A stretch of DNA of 64,000 nucleotides, taken from NCBI RefSeq assembly GCF_000835495.1, contig NW_015622543.1, positions 3,634,463-3,698,462 of the forward strand, in the 5' to 3' direction. Under the pieces are notes generated by a model. The model saw only the letters and a program-made list of their open reading frames with translations. It was not told the DNA's origin and did no database searches. The position numbers and the translations under genes are program-made. The DNA is from Cladophialophora immunda. Lineage: Eukaryota; Ascomycota; Eurotiomycetes; Chaetothyriales; Herpotrichiellaceae. Below, piece after piece: positions 39,764 through 52,941 of this stretch. How positions within the stretch are numbered: the first letter of the stretch is position 1; each line of letters opens with the position of its first letter.

Positions 39764-41157
39764 TGTGCTTTGAGATTGTTTGCTTTCGTGGATTGATCAC
39801 AAGTACGAGTTTCACCGGTTTGAGAGTCTGAAGGATTGAAGGGGGTTGAAGTGAGTTCAGGAGAGAGCAGGACGAGGTTTTAAGGACACAACGGGAGCAG
39901 ACGAGGGACAGATGAGGCAACGACCCTGACTACACTCTAACAGAGTTCATTCCCAAAGCACGTCAGGCACGAGTCACAAACTGACGCGGAGGTGGTTCAT
40001 AGCATACGTAAGTCTCGTTGCAGGACCAATGACTTGAGGGAGAGACCCCGCGTGAAACAAGGCCAGGTATTGGACAGCTGAACCCAGACAGGCATCAAGA
40101 GCAAGGAAGCTGGGAAGCCGCAAAGTATCGTCATTTCCTGGTGTAAACATTGGCTGAGCATGAGGTAGGAGGAGGGGGGATGGGTTGCGCCTCGGTGACA
40201 CCTTGACCCTGGCATGGTGCTGCATCTGACCTGGTTCCGAGGGCCGCTCTTTGTTTGTGATGGAGAGCGAGGGCCCATCTCTGCCAGAACCGGAGGGGCA
40301 CAGAGAAATGGACAGAGGGAACAGAAGATGCTGTTCAGCGAGCGATGAGAGTGAGTTGAGGGAGTCTGCGTGAGCTGAGCTGTGAGCTGTGAGCTGTGAG
40401 TTGAGTGGGTGGAGGGAGTGGTTTGTGCCCCGCAGCCTGGAAACCTGCAGCCCGGTGTCTATGACGGCATGTGCTGCACTTGCTGCATTGCGCGCGTCAC
40501 CGCGTCGCCCGAAACAAGCACGATCTGCTTTCTTTTGCTGCCGGAAGCAGATGCCCCTGTGGCCCTTTGGTGGCTCTCTTGGGTGCCCCTCTGGGGGCCT
40601 CCTCTCGCCTAGTCCACTGGGTGTCTCCCCCCTCTCACTCTTCCTGCTCAGGGTCCAATCCGGCTATTCGCGCAATGCCTGTCCAAATGAGGGCATCCAA
40701 GCTGATCTTACCCATTTTACGGCCAGCTGGGGGCAGGCTTCTCCTCGTCCACGGCTCCAAGATCCAAGATCCAAGGTCGCAACAGCGAGGACAGGGACAA
40801 ACCCTGCCTCCCTTAGCTTCCAGACCTTTGGCGTCACTCGCATAAGAGTTCGATTCAGCACCGCGTACCCCTGCCGAGCACCCCCGGGCGCTGTGCCTTT
40901 ATCCGAACTTCAGGACTAGCAGCATGTCTAATGCACAACCTGCAGCTCTTTCAGCTTGCTTGGTCGTGCACGTGGCCTCATCGAAAGCCACCAGATGTTT
41001 GCCACCGCTGTGTGTCTTGTATCGATTCAGCGGGCAAAGCCGCTTTCAAACGCCGCAAATCTCATCTTGGAAAGAGATTTCGAGGCTGTAGCACGCTGGC
41101 AGCCACCAACACCCAGTGCACCCCATCGCAAGTTACGTTCAAAGTATGAGGCATGGT
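39764..41157. promoter_or_regulatory. Intergenic between the Gly-rich gene promoter and CWC15 3' end
   Basis: This 1.4-kb stretch has no supported gene. A 176-codon plus-strand frame (40389-40919) is Cys/Pro/Arg-rich without a domain and overlaps two other open frames, so it is probably chance. Short tandem copies of GCTGTGA lie at 40375-40402. Confidence 0.5.
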
Positions 41158-42068
41158 TTATCGGACATATTTCGACTAGAAAGGAACTGGTTAGCACAAG
41201 CTAGATGAGACATCCAAACGTCGAGTCTCTTACCATGAACTTCTTGTGAAAGTCCGATCTCAGTAGATCCTGCGTTCTCGTCAGCTTGGCTACATTCGCA
41301 CGTCTCAACAGTCTGGGGTGGACGCACATTGACAAACTCCTTGTTCCCTTTCTGTTCCGTGCCTCGAGCTTGGTTCTTGAAGACCACGTCGTCGTCCCAT
41401 CTCCGCTTGACGTTGAATGCCTTGGGATTGAGCAGCGGGTTACCAAGCGCAATGTCTTGTTCTCGCTGGTCTTGTTCTTGTTGAGCCTGTTCTGCTTCTT
41501 CCCGTGCTTTTTGCTCTGCTCGTTCCTTTTTGATTTTCTCCAGTTCGCGCATCAGCTCTGCTGTCTCATCTTCTTCGTCACTCTCCTCGTCGCTGCTCTC
41601 TGTATCGCTTCCATCCGAGTCTGCATCGATATCTCTAGTTTCTTCGAGAATCCTCCTTCGTTTTGTTTCAGGGTCCTCGTTGTCACCGTCACCACCTTCC
41701 GTGGAGTCTTCGAGTTCTCGCTTAACGGGTTTTGAGGGACTGCTCGTGGATTCTGCAGACGTTCCCTTCGTCTTTGCGAAATGAGCGGCTTCTGCCGCAA
41801 GTAATTCTGCTCTGAGATCTCTCTGATGAGCTTCTGCAGCTCCGCCTTGACCGGGTTGCCTGGTTATCGTTAGAAGGACTTCCTCTCGGAGACTCGATCG
41901 CGACCAACCGAACTTTGAGAAGAGTGTGCGCTGGTAGTAATCGTTGATGATACGCTGGACCTCGCTGCGCCTCTTTGCCCCGTGCAGGGTCAAACGTCGG
42001 TCGGTGGGCTATTGCTAGAGTCAGAATACAGCGCTAGAACCAGGTGAAGAGAGCTTGCCTGTAGTCAT
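41158..42068 (-). CDS. CWC15: Pre-mRNA splicing factor CWC15 (Cwf15)
   Basis: Minus-strand exons are 42068-42059, 42008-41909, 41859-41328, 41269-41234 and 41175-41158, totalling 696 nt (231 residues). The product begins [16 protein letters not shown] and continues [22 protein letters not shown], then [17 protein letters not shown], an acidic middle, [40 protein letters not shown] and a final KKFMSKYVR, which is CWC15 from end to end. CWC15 belongs to the Prp19/NTC part of the catalytic spliceosome. The first exon is only 10 nt, and intron 1 starts with GC (ACAG|GCAAGC); no GT donor gives the conserved TTAHRP. The last two exons are 36 and 18 nt. Longer ORFs through the introns give wrong N- and C-termini. 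Confidence 0.93.
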
Positions 42069-42316
42069 GTTGGGCGCAAGATGTCTGGACGACCGTAGCA
42101 GAAAATATTCGTCGAAATCAAGAGGACAGAGAGCGCCTCAGGTAAAATGTGTTGGTTACAGAAAAGATCAATTTTGAAAGCTTCCAAGTGACAATCGCAG
42201 CTGCGCAGCCTTACGGGGCTTGGCATGTGACTCAGCCTTGAGGGTGCGAACTGTGCGGGATTAGAGTTGTGCACGCCTAAGATATTTCGCTCGCAAGCCA
42301 AAATGTGCTATAACAT

Positions 42317-44967
42317 TTACAAGCTGAACAGTCCACTCCTCCTCTTGCCAAATGGATACACAACCAAAGCGCTCAAATAAAGGCCAACGCTAATCCCGAT
42401 TGCCACTTGAACCATTCCATACCCAACGTTGAAAATCGTACCGCCATAAACACTCGCACTCGTTGTACTGTTCTGGGCATCCAAGAATCCCGCCGTGCCG
42501 TTATTGATGACACTAACCCCTGTCACATTTCCGGTAATTTGATCGGCACTCGTGATGCCCGCCACAAGGCTCCCGCTCGCGGCCAGTCCACTGGGGACTT
42601 GAACGAAAATCGCCGGTAGCATGGCGGCAGCTGCCAGACCGTGGAAGAAGCGAGAATATAGATTAGCCATTGTCCCGATTGCGAAGGCGCCGATCGCGTT
42701 GGCCACCTGGATGTTGTTCGAAAGTTTGGTCGAGATCCAGAAGTTTGCTTGATAGCCAACAAAAGCAACAACAGTCATGACCGGCATTTGCTTCCACTTT
42801 GCTTGGTTGATGATAGCAAGGCATATTGCAAATATGGGGACCCAGATAAACCTGACATACAAAAGCTTGGGTCCGTGATTGGAATCGTTCCACCAGATTG
42901 GTATGTCGCAGGTCACGTCGCTCTGTGCTTGAGGATAGATGAGACCTGTAATAGTTTCGTCAGTGATGACAGTCCTGATTGGATTTCATCCGGAAAAGAA
43001 CACTCACCCATGACAACTGTACCAATCAGAATCCCAAAACCAAGAAACAGTGAATATATAATGGCGTATACCATTCTGACCGAACCCGAAACGATGCTTT
43101 TACTTTGTAATTCCAGCGCGGAGCACAGCACCATGTACCCCGGCAGGATAAGGGCTATGCTACTTTGCGCAATAGCCGAGAAGCAGAAAACGGCGGTGCC
43201 TTTGTGGTAGATAGAACCCAGGCCCCGCGAGGCGAACGAGATGAGGACGGAGGCAAGTATTTCGAATACGTGCGAGAACTGTTCTGAGCGGGTTACCACC
43301 ACAAGCTGCAACCAGCCCAGAGTGCACCCCAAGATAAAACATGGACCAAAGTCAACTGGTCGAGCGGAGAAAGCAAAGGGGCCCACCGCAATGGCTGCGA
43401 TACCATATGCAAAAATCCGTAGGGGAAGAGAATGCCGGCCGCGTTTCTTCATGATGTCGTCTAGATCGGCCGTCCCTTGTTCGGCCGTGTATTTGCCGTG
43501 AATGACCAGCTTGTATACGTCGAAGACGTCTCTGAACTTCCCGAGATCCACATTCTGCGACTCTTTTACCAGGGTGACTTCTGTGCTCATGGTAACCCTA
43601 TCGTTGAGCGAGACCAGCATCGACCCTGGCATATACAGGAAATCGCCGTCAATATTGAGTGCTCGTGCGGAGGTCTTCATATATTCCTCAAGCCGATGAG
43701 TGGGTGCTCCGACTGCCATTAAACATCGTGCCAATTTCTTCAGATACTTCCGACAAGCGATGATTTCGGCAACGTCCAGGATTACTCGCTCCTCGTCTAC
43801 CAGCAAGGACTGCGTGGATTTGTGATTAAAATAGTTTGCCGGGTGCTTAATCATGTCGACCGCCGTCGCAATCATGCCGCTGGAGGATTTTGCATGGTGA
43901 TACGGTGGCCGAGGCACGTAATTGCTGGTTTGGGGTGCAGCGGCTGCTGTCGAGGTCATTGATGCTTGAGCCAATAAGGTTGCCAGGGAACCAGTTGATT
44001 GCCGTTCATGGCTGTCTTTATCATACCACTTTGGCCTTTTGGAGGGAGTTGCCCTTCCAGATGATGGCGTAGAGTGATCACGGCTCTCAGAACCTGCACG
44101 AGAATGGCTTCTGGAATAGAAGCTTTTTGGAGAGTATTTGTTGGGCGGGCGTGGGGCGGAGTCATCATTGTATGTCGGATGAGTAACTCCGTTCCGCTGT
44201 AAATGTGCCAGTTTTGAGGCAAGGAGGGCGCCAAAGACACTGGGACGGTATTGATCTGGAGGGGGAACATAGTCCAAATCGTGAAGGTGCTTGTCCACCG
44301 CAGGCGTCTCTGCTCCAGACCGTGACTCGTCTTGCCATGCTGTCGCATTATGACCGCTGGTCAGTGTTCTAATAAGCCTTCTTGCTTCTTCGACGTTCTC
44401 GTTGTCACGGTGCAGAGCCTTGGGGTCTTCGCTGTCTGTGTCGTCATCACTCGTCGCATCGTGTAACGTATAGGGGCGTTTGTCCTTCTCGAGTGGTTCT
44501 AGGGGAATGTCATCGTCATTAACAGGCCAGTCGCTCAGTGGCTTCGAAGGAGGGGATGAATTCGGAGATGCCAACGTTTGAGGAGTCGTGCTTTGAGAAA
44601 TAAGAATCCCTGAATGGGGTCTCGGTTGTGCTTGAGAATGGCTTAATCTATTGGCTAGGCGACTGGCACGGTCCTGGGCTTGAGCGGCGGCAGCATTTGT
44701 GATTCCAGCCCAATCCGCGGCCGGAAGGCCGTGGTCGGCGACGTCTTCAGAATCAGGTAAGCGAATTGCTGGGACCGTTCCGTGCGTGCCGGCTTCGACG
44801 AGGGCATCTCGCACATCGTCAGCAACATCGGAGAACTTGACCTTTTGGTGTTGTCTGTGCCCATGCCTGAGGCCTCTGAGACTGTGCCGACGTGTAGGGT
44901 TTGCGTCGGAATCGTTGCTGGCGTTCTCGGATGTTGGCGACTGTATATATCTTTCAGCCATGGCCAC
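42317..44967 (-). CDS. ThrE/Prm10-type membrane protein (DUF1212 family)
   Basis: Minus-strand exons are 44967-43008 and 42945-42317, giving 862 residues; the join ATGG|GTGAGT to TTACAG|GTCTC keeps the frame (VVMG|LIYPQAQ). The first ~400 residues are hydrophilic and Ser-rich. Then comes the ThrE fold: RYLKKLARCLMAVGAPTHRLEEYM-like residues, GSMLVSLNDRVT, and about ten membrane spans, including IFAYGIAAIAVGPFAF, FILGCTLGWLQLVV, MVYAIIYSLFLGFGILIGTVV and GMVQVAIGISVGLYLSALVV. Related proteins are yeast Prm10 (pheromone-regulated) and bacterial ThrE threonine exporters. An export role for small metabolites is likely by family, the substrate unknown. Two in-frame ATGs lie at the start (MAMAERYI). 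Confidence 0.88.
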
Positions 44968-46330
44968 GGGCCACCAAAGAGCCGTTTATATCAGAGAACA
45001 AACGCGACCTGGCGAGCATCGACCAGGGAAGTAATAAGATTAAGATGTGGCAAAGGGGGGAATTCCAGCCCAAATGGCGACAAAGGAAAATTATTGGAAC
45101 AAAGAATCGACCGGATATCGTTGGCCAACGACCAGGTTATGAGGCAGCAATGGCTGAACGCAACAAATGCGCCCGGCAGAAAGCCCTCGAAGAGCCTGAA
45201 GATCACGAGCTGGCACGTTTGCAGAAGAGGGAATCTTCAGGAGTAAAAATGTCAGAAGCCATAGCGGACATGTTTCTGCCCCCCGCAGGAGCGGCAATGG
45301 ACGACGGGTCTGCCGTGATAGAGGTTTGGGCACAACGGAAAGCTTGAATCAAATTGCATAAGAACAATTCATCACCCATGGACCCACGCCTTCGATAACA
45401 GACGGAACCGTCTTTGCACGTGGTGGAGGCGTCGGAGGTTTGTCAGATATTCCCAAAATGTGCAAAATTATGGGCATCGCAGGCTAGCCGCGAAATCGAG
45501 CAGTGGAAAAGGCCACGGTGACGGTCGGAGAATGGCATTTTTGCCAATAGGAGACGTAGGGAATGACATGAGAGCGGAAGACCTTGATAGGGGCCCAACA
45601 AATATGGGTATGGGTGAGGCTCGGTGGAAAAGTTTGAGCAAGGCTGACGCAACCCAAGCTTCGAAACGGGAGAGCGGGAGGAGTTCGCTAACGCGGGAGG
45701 TTTGAAGTGACTTTGCCTGTGGCGTGGTGTCCTGATAAGTACGTGGTACGTACCAGTGCCTGAATCTGCACTGTGCACTCTGCTTATCTCGCATGAGAGA
45801 CAAATTGGATCGTCAGAGCGGCTTGTGGATCGCGGGTGTCAGCTATTTCGGAGGCGTTTGGCATGTGAATTGTGGTTACGATCATGTGACTGGGAAATTG
45901 CCATGTCCTTGCGGCACCGTGGCAGTGTTGACCTTGCAATGAGTCAGATCCAAAGCATAACGGCCGGTGACGGAGACCTGGGATTGCTTGCTTTCGGAGA
46001 GGAAAATATTTTAGAGGGTTGGAAGAAAAAATTGGAAGAAGAGGCAAAGACGAAGATTTTGTTGAGAGGAGATATCTTCGGTTGGAGGGCAAAATAGTCC
46101 ACAGTAGCGTCTAGGTGCAAGTTTGTCCGGTGGAGCGAATAGCTTCGCAATGCAAGAACATTTTTGGTGTCAAGCAACGGGGGTTTGACGGGCAGACAGA
46201 AAATTGTCGCAATCCCAGAACCAGTCACACCAATCTTGCCGTGAATGTGTGGGATAGCCCACCTACTGGATGGCGTTGAAGTCGCTCTCTCATCAATACC
46301 TGCCGTCCCCGCCGACGGTCCTTCGTTAGT
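44968..46330. promoter_or_regulatory. Divergent intergenic region, ThrE-like / RRP45
   Basis: This 1.36-kb stretch lies between outward-facing starts. Two plus-strand frames (44901-45347 and 45756-46097) are open but have no homology that I recognise; the first overlaps the ThrE-like start on the other strand. Neither is called. Confidence 0.5.
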
Positions 46331-47259
46331 ATGCCACGCGAAGTCGACATCTCCAACATTGAGCGGAATTTCATCCTCCAAGCACTAGAACAAGGCGTGC
46401 GAGTCGATGGACGGCGTCTAGACCAGTTCAGAAACCTTGATCTACACTTCGGGCATGAATATGGAACAGTCACTGCCCGTCTCGGGAAGACGAGGTAGGC
46501 CACTCACTCTCCATGAACACGTAGGCGAATACTAAACCCTTGTGAAGGGTTCATGTTCAGATCTCAGCAGAAGTCACGAAGCCACTCGAAGACCGCAAAT
46601 TTGATGGAATCTTCACAATAGTCACAGAATTGAGTCCTATCGCGTCTCCCGCATACGAAGTCGGCAGACAGACCGAGCAAGAAGTGATATTGTCCCGGAC
46701 TCTCGAAAAGGCTATACGAAGATCTCGTGCCATTGATACGGAATCCTTGTGCATTATTGCGGGAGCCAAATGCTGGTCCATTCGAGCCGACGTGCATGTT
46801 CTTGATTCTGATGGTGGTCTGATTGATTGTGCCTGTATTGCGATTGTGGCGGCGTTGCGACACTTTCGAAGACCCGATGTCTCAGTTGACGGGGAAAACG
46901 TGACAATCTACACCATGGCCGAACGAGTGCCGGTTCCCTTGAGCATCATGCACCACCCCGTCTGCACAACATTCAGCTTCTATCACGAAGGCGAGACCAT
47001 CCTGCTGGATGCTACACGCAGGGAAGAGCAAGTTCGGGAGTCGAGCGTCACTTTTACCGTGAACGACTTCGAATTATGCCAGGTCTCCAAGATGGGGGGG
47101 AGCGCGATCGATGCCCTCGTTCTGCTGAAGTGCATCAACACAGCGCTGGGCAAGGGGAAAGAGATCAATGGGATCGTGGCTAAGAAATTGGCAGAGGATG
47201 CGACCCAGCGAGACGTGGGCGGACTGATTGCCGAGCTTCGAGCTGAGAACGAGCGATGA
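46331..47259 (+). CDS. RRP45: Exosome complex subunit RRP45 (RNase PH fold)
   Basis: Exons 46331-46494 and 46548-47259 give 291 residues. The 53-nt intron has a branch point (TACTAAAC) and a GTGAAG acceptor; this choice restores GKTRVHVQISAEVTKPL. The start MPREVDISNIERNFILQALEQGVRVDGR is typical of Rrp45/PM-Scl75. RNase PH motifs include FDGIFTIVTELSPIASPAYE, ESLCIIAGAKCWSIRADVHVLD, GLIDCACIAIVAALRHFRRP and DATRREE. Rrp45 is one of six ring subunits of the nuclear and cytoplasmic exosome, catalytically inactive in eukaryotes. The protein lacks the long C-terminal tail of human EXOSC9, as in other fungi. The ATG at 46630 inside exon 2 is not the start. Confidence 0.94.
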
Positions 47260-48131
47260 CCAGTCAATGTCTTGTGCTCGGAGCGAGATTTACTCAGAGC
47301 ATTATTGTCGGCGTCAGAGTGAGGCTGGCTGAAGGAAAAGGGGAAGCAGAAGGAACAGGATGTTGTATGGATGATATTCCACCACCCAACCAACCTTGAA
47401 GCTTGCTTGATATGTAACAACAACCAGCAATCATGGATGTGGCAGTGCAGTCTCAGATGCCATTTTTAACTTCTTGGGAATCAAGCAGCCCCAGACACCA
47501 AGGATCCAGTCAGCCACGAATCAATCTCCCCCGTGGAATAATCTGTCAAACCACTGGACGAGCTTCTAGGCTGCAGGCAAAATGAAGACTGAATGATGTT
47601 TTGGGTACTCTATCTTGTCCTCGGTCACATACCGGCATAGGGACCTATGCACTACGGAGGAGATATTATATGTACTTAGATACGAGTACGGCATCCAGCT
47701 TCGCAGGACCCCTCTGGTGGTGAATTCGGTTTGCGCCTCGCAGCCTGTAACGTTAGTGTCTCGCTTGGTGCCTCTAAAGGGACTGAAACTGAGCACTAGG
47801 CTCGCTAGGGCGCATTTGATAGGGACCAGCCACTTAACGCTGCTGCCCGCACGGGGGCAAGTGGCCTCCCAGCCTGGGCTTCAAGGCGTTGCTCCGCCTG
47901 CGGCCGCGTATCCAAACCGAACTTGGGTTCTTGGTATTGCCATTGTCACCGTCCATCTCGACAGGAACCGACCACGCTGACATCTACTCTGCCAACACTG
48001 CCATTTAGCGCAACATGTCTGCAACAAACACTCTCAACCGTGACAGTGGCTTCTCATGATTCATATGGCACGGTAACGCACACTGTCGATTCCTTCCTCA
48101 GAAGCCCCTCTGGCGCCCATCCGCTGGAGAA
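47260..48131. promoter_or_regulatory. Intergenic and DRS2 promoter
   Basis: This 872-bp stretch lies between two plus-strand genes. No supported ORF. Short upstream ATGs precede the DRS2 start. Confidence 0.5.
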
Positions 48132-51100
48132 ATGGACGGGCGGCCCAATGCGCCTCAAGCTCCCAACCACAATAACAATATCTTGGATGGCTTGGGGAGT
48201 TCACAGCCGGTCTACAGCTCAGGGCAGCGCCCTCCTGTAGATGACTCGCAACTCCTCAACGTGTTCAATATCGATGACTCCGAAGAACCTCAACCAAGAC
48301 CTTCAACTAGCTACGATGAATTCGTCGGCGGAGGGAGGCCAGCGCCCGCCGGCCAAGCGCAACCGTCAACGTCCTCAACCCGACCCTTTACTGCCCCGTA
48401 CATGGAAAGCGGCACGCGAAATTACTCTCAGACCTCGGACCTGCAGAACTACGCAAAATACGGAGATGGTGAGGAGTTAACCGAAGAAGAGTCGGGATAC
48501 AAATACTACGACAATGCAGGTCCCTCAGACGAGCATATCCCCGGTGGAGGTGTCAAAGTGGTCGGACGGCATCATAGGCGCGATCGGACTAGTCTCATGT
48601 CCATGTCGGGCGTCATGGACAGAGCGAAAGGGATGCTGGGGATACGCAACAGCAACTACTCTGACATCAATCTTCCTCTGACAGAAGCCGGCCTGCAGAA
48701 CTCGAGGGTAGACACAGCCGGCACAGACGAGACGCCTCCAATCCGCGAGAAAAAAGAATTTAGCTTCGATAACATCAGAGACATGTTCACAAGGAAGAAG
48801 GTCGATCCGGCGAGCCTTGGCCCTAGGATCATCCATCTCAACAATGCTCCGGTGAATGCTGCCAACAAATGGGTCGACAATCATGTTTCTACCGCCAAAT
48901 ACAACGTCGCAACCTTTCTACCTAAATTCCTCTTCGAACAGTTCTCCAAATATGCCAACCTGTTCTTCTTGTTCACCGCCGCCCTGCAGCAAGTACCTAA
49001 TGTCTCCCCCACGAATCGATACACCACTATAGTTCCGCTCCTGATTGTGCTGACGATATCTGCGATCAAGGAACTTGTGGAGGATTGGAAACGAAAAACG
49101 GCAGACAAGGCCTTAAACGACTCCAAAGCACAGGTTCTTAAAGGTTCTACTTTCGTGGAGACAAAATGGATCAATGTTGCTGTCGGCGATATTGTCCGTG
49201 TTGAGTCGGAGGAGTCTTTTCCCGCCGACTTAGTGCTGCTCACGAGTTCAGAACCTGAAGGGCTTTGCTACATTGAAACCGCCAATCTTGACGGTGAGAC
49301 CAACCTCAAAATTAAACAGGCAATTCCAGAAACAGTTCATCTGGTGAACCCTGCGGACTTGGGGAGACTGAATGGACGGATAAGATCGGAACAGCCGAAC
49401 AGCAGTCTCTACACATATGAGGCAACCTTGACTGTGGCTGGCGGAGGCAACGAGAAAGAACACCCTTTGACTCCCGACCAGTTACTTCTCCGTGGGGCGA
49501 TCCTCCGCAATACCCCCTGGGTGCATGGTGTTGTTGTATTCACTGGCCACGAAACGAAGCTGATGCGAAATGCTACTGCTACACCTATCAAGCGGACAGA
49601 TGTGGAACGCATGCTCAACAAGCAGATTCTCATGCTTGTTGCTATACTTTTGGTCCTCAGCGCCGTTAGCACGATCGGTGATCTCATTGTCCGATCCACC
49701 GCTGGCCAGAAGCTCACATACCTCTACTACGACAATTTCAACGCCGCCACGCAATTCTTCCTGGACCTCTGCACCTACTGGATCCTGTACTCAAACTTGG
49801 TCCCGCTGTCACTATTCGTTACCATCGAGATAGTGAAATATTTCCAGGCTTTTCTCATCAGCAGCGATCTAGATATGTACTACACAGACACCGATACTCC
49901 TGCGGTATGTCGAACCTCATCTCTTGTGGAGGAATTGGGACAGATTGAATACATCTTCTCGGACAAGACAGGGACTTTAACTTGCAACATGATGGAATTT
50001 CGGCAATGCTCCATCCATGGTATCCAGTATGCAGGCGTGGTGCCCGAGGACCGCAAGGCGACCAGTCCTGATGATTTGGACGGCATTCATGATTTCAAGC
50101 AACTCCGCGAGAATACGAGGACGCACCCAAGCGCCGGAGTCATTCAACAATTCCTCTCACTGCTCGCCGTATGCCACACCGTCATTCCGGAACGCAAAGA
50201 CGAGAAATCAGAGATCAAATACCAAGCCGCTTCCCCTGACGAGGGCGCTCTGGTTGAAGGCGCTGTCATGCTTGGCTACCGGTTTGTGGCGCGAAAACCG
50301 CGCTCAGTGATTATCCAAGTCGATGGTCAAGACGTGGAATATGAACTACTAGCAGTCTGCGAGTTTAATTCTACAAGGAAGCGGATGTCAACACTCTTCA
50401 GATGCCCTGACGGAAAGATCAGGATATACTGTAAGGGTGCTGATACAGTGATTATGGAGAGATTGGCCAAGGACAACCAGACTGTGGAGACCACGTTACG
50501 GCATTTGGAGGACTACGCCACCGAGGGCCTTCGAACGCTATGTCTTGCTATGCGCGAGGTTCCAGAACAAGAGTACCAGGAGTGGCGACAAATTTTCGAT
50601 AAGGCAGCGACGACTGTTGGGGGCAATCGTGCCGAAGAGCTTGATAAAGCAGCAGAGATCATCGAGCACGACTTGTACTTGTTGGGAGCAACCGCTATTG
50701 AAGATCGGCTCCAGGATGGAGTGCCAGATACCATTCACACGTTGCAACAGGCTGGAATCAAAGTCTGGGTCCTGACCGGTGATCGACAAGAGACGGCTAT
50801 CAACATCGGCATGAGCTGCAAATTGATTAGCGAGGATATGACTCTATTGATCATCAACGAGGAGAATGCTACCGCAACACGAGAAAGTCTGCAGAAAAAA
50901 TACGATGCAGTACGAAGTCAAGCCGCGGCAGGTGAGCGAGATGTCCTCGCACTTGTCATCGATGGCAAATCTCTGGCCTTTGCCCTGGAGAAGGACACGG
51001 AGAAATTGTTTCTTGATTTGGCAGTCATTTGCAAAGCTGTGATCTGCTGTCGAGTATCGCCTTTGCAAAAAGCCCTTGTGGTCAAACTTGTCAAGCGGCA

Positions 51101-52287
51101 TCTCAAGGCCCTTCTCCTAGCTATCGGCGATGGCGCGAACGATGTCTCCATGATCCAAGCCGCACACGTTGGTGTTGGAATCAGCGGTGTAGAAGGTCTG
51201 CAAGCCGCTCGCAGTGCCGATGTCTCGATTGGCCAGTTTCGGTATCTCAGAAAACTGCTCCTCGTGCATGGGGCCTGGAGTTATCAGCGTATCAGCAAGG
51301 TCATTCTGTACTCGTTTTACAAGAACATTGCTATGTTCATGACACAGTTCTGGGTAAGCAGAGGACAACCATTGTCGGTGAGGCTGGTTATCAGTGCTAA
51401 CAAACGACTAGTATGCCTTCCAAAACTCCTTCTCCGGCCAAGTCATATACGAGTCCTGGACTCTCTCCTTTTACAACGTCCTGTTCACTTTTTTCCCGCC
51501 TTTCGCCATTGGCGTATTCGATCAATACATCTCCGCTCGTCTTTTGGACCGCTACCCGCAATCTTACCAACTCACCCAGAAGGGGGTGTTCTTCCGCATG
51601 CACAGCTTTTGGTCCTGGGTCGCCAATGGATTTTATCACTCGATCCTCGCATATGTCTTTTCGAGCTATTTCTTTCTGAATGACGGCATTATGTCTAATG
51701 GCAAGGTTGCGGGGCACTGGGTTTGGGGAACCTCGACTTACACTGCGATTTTGTTGGTCGTCCTTGGAAAAGCCGCCTTGATCACGAACGTCTGGACGAA
51801 GTATACCGTGATGGCGATCCCGGGAAGCTTTGTGATCTGGTTGGCCTTTATCCCTGCCTACAGTTACGCGGCACCCAACATTGGAAGTGGATTTTCGACC
51901 GAACTCGATGGGATCATTCCAGTCATGTTTTCGTACCCAGTCTTCTACGCACTCTGCCTCGTCCTTCCGCCCGTCTGTCTTGTGCGGGATGTCGTATGGA
52001 AGTATGCCAAGAGAATGTATTTCCCGCAAAGCTATCACCACGTCCAGGAGATTCAGAAATACAACGTGCAGGATTACCGGCCGAGGATGGAGCAGTTCCA
52101 GAAGGCGGTGAGGAAAGTGAGGCAGGTGCAGCGGATGAGAAAGCAGAGAGGCTACGCATTCTCTGCGGGCGACGAGAGTACCGGTGGACAGACGATGAGA
52201 GTACTCAGTCTGTATGACACGACGAAACACAGGGGACGGTACGGCGAGTTGGGCAGTGTCAAGGGAACGCCGCCGGGTATGTTGTGA
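48132..52287 (+). CDS. DRS2: P4-ATPase phospholipid flippase DRS2
   Basis: Exons 48132-51353 and 51412-52287 give 1365 residues; the 58-nt intron (GTAAGC to ACTAG, branch TGCTAAC) joins TQFW|YAFQNSFSGQVIYESW. A ~220-residue disordered N-terminus precedes the core. P4 landmarks: NVATFLPKFLFEQFSKYANLFF near TM1, DGETNLK at ~386, the PLSL variant of the M4 motif at ~557, phosphorylated Asp in SDKTGT at ~611, KGAD nucleotide-binding motif, and GDGANDVSM at ~999. Ten membrane segments fit. Drs2 flips phosphatidylserine and ethanolamine lipids from lumenal to cytosolic leaflet at the trans-Golgi with a Cdc50 partner. The C-terminal tail is basic (VRKVRQVQRMRKQRGYAF), the region that in yeast is autoinhibitory and binds PI4P and Arf-GEF. 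Confidence 0.95.
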
Positions 52288-52941
52288 CCGGGCCCCGTCG
52301 ACTCCAAGGGGGAGGCATAATCGCCCCGAGGGAAAGACGGCGTCGAGGAGCGAGAGTCGACAAAAGAGCTACGTGAACATGTTTGTGTCTTGCTCTTTTT
52401 GGCCAAGATTTCAACGATGAGATGTATAGCATGAAATATACCGGTGGATCAAGGGCGTCTTCAAGAGAGGAAAATGGGTTATCTGTCTGTCTGTCCGTCT
52501 ATATGTGTGATCGTGTGTTTTTGATGCATTAGCTGGGCTTTTGGTTCTTTGTTCCCACCTTTTATTTCCCTTTTTCCCAAGGAGACATACTAAAGGGTGT
52601 GTTGAGAGCACTACGCAGACGTACCTATGTGTATGTGACGTCGTCTTCGTCGTGTTGTGGTCTGTCGCCAGCTTAGCTATCTCTGCTGACGAAAGGCGGA
52701 GCGGGGAGAGAGAGAATGCCAGAGAAGGGGGTCCACATCCAATGCAATATCAATTTCGAGGGTATCAATAGTCTATACGTGCATGTTTGCACTGCGCAGA
52801 GGTGAATGACTCCAGCGCGCGCTGTCCTTCCCGGTGTCATCAGCCAACAAACAAATTACGGCCACCCATTCCCAAAAGTTCAATGCCTCCAAAACCATCG
52901 TAGGGTCCGCTGTTGCCAGCACACGGCTCTCTAAAGCGAAA
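52288..52941. other. Intergenic, convergent ends of DRS2 and the ECL1-like gene
   Basis: This 654-bp stretch lies between the DRS2 stop and the stop of the ECL1-type gene on the other strand. It presumably holds both 3' UTRs. No gene recognised. Confidence 0.5.

Noticed and set aside
40389..40919. 176-codon plus-strand ORF
   Set aside because: Composition is Cys/Arg/Pro/Ser without structure, and two other frames are also open here; probably chance in GC-rich DNA.
44901..46097. Plus-strand ORFs at 44901-45347 and 45756-46097
   Set aside because: No homology recognised; the first overlaps the ThrE-like start antisense. Insufficient support.
46560..46630. RRP45 start at the internal ATG 46630
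   Set aside because: A 53-nt intron joins an upstream exon encoding the conserved Rrp45 N-terminus in frame.
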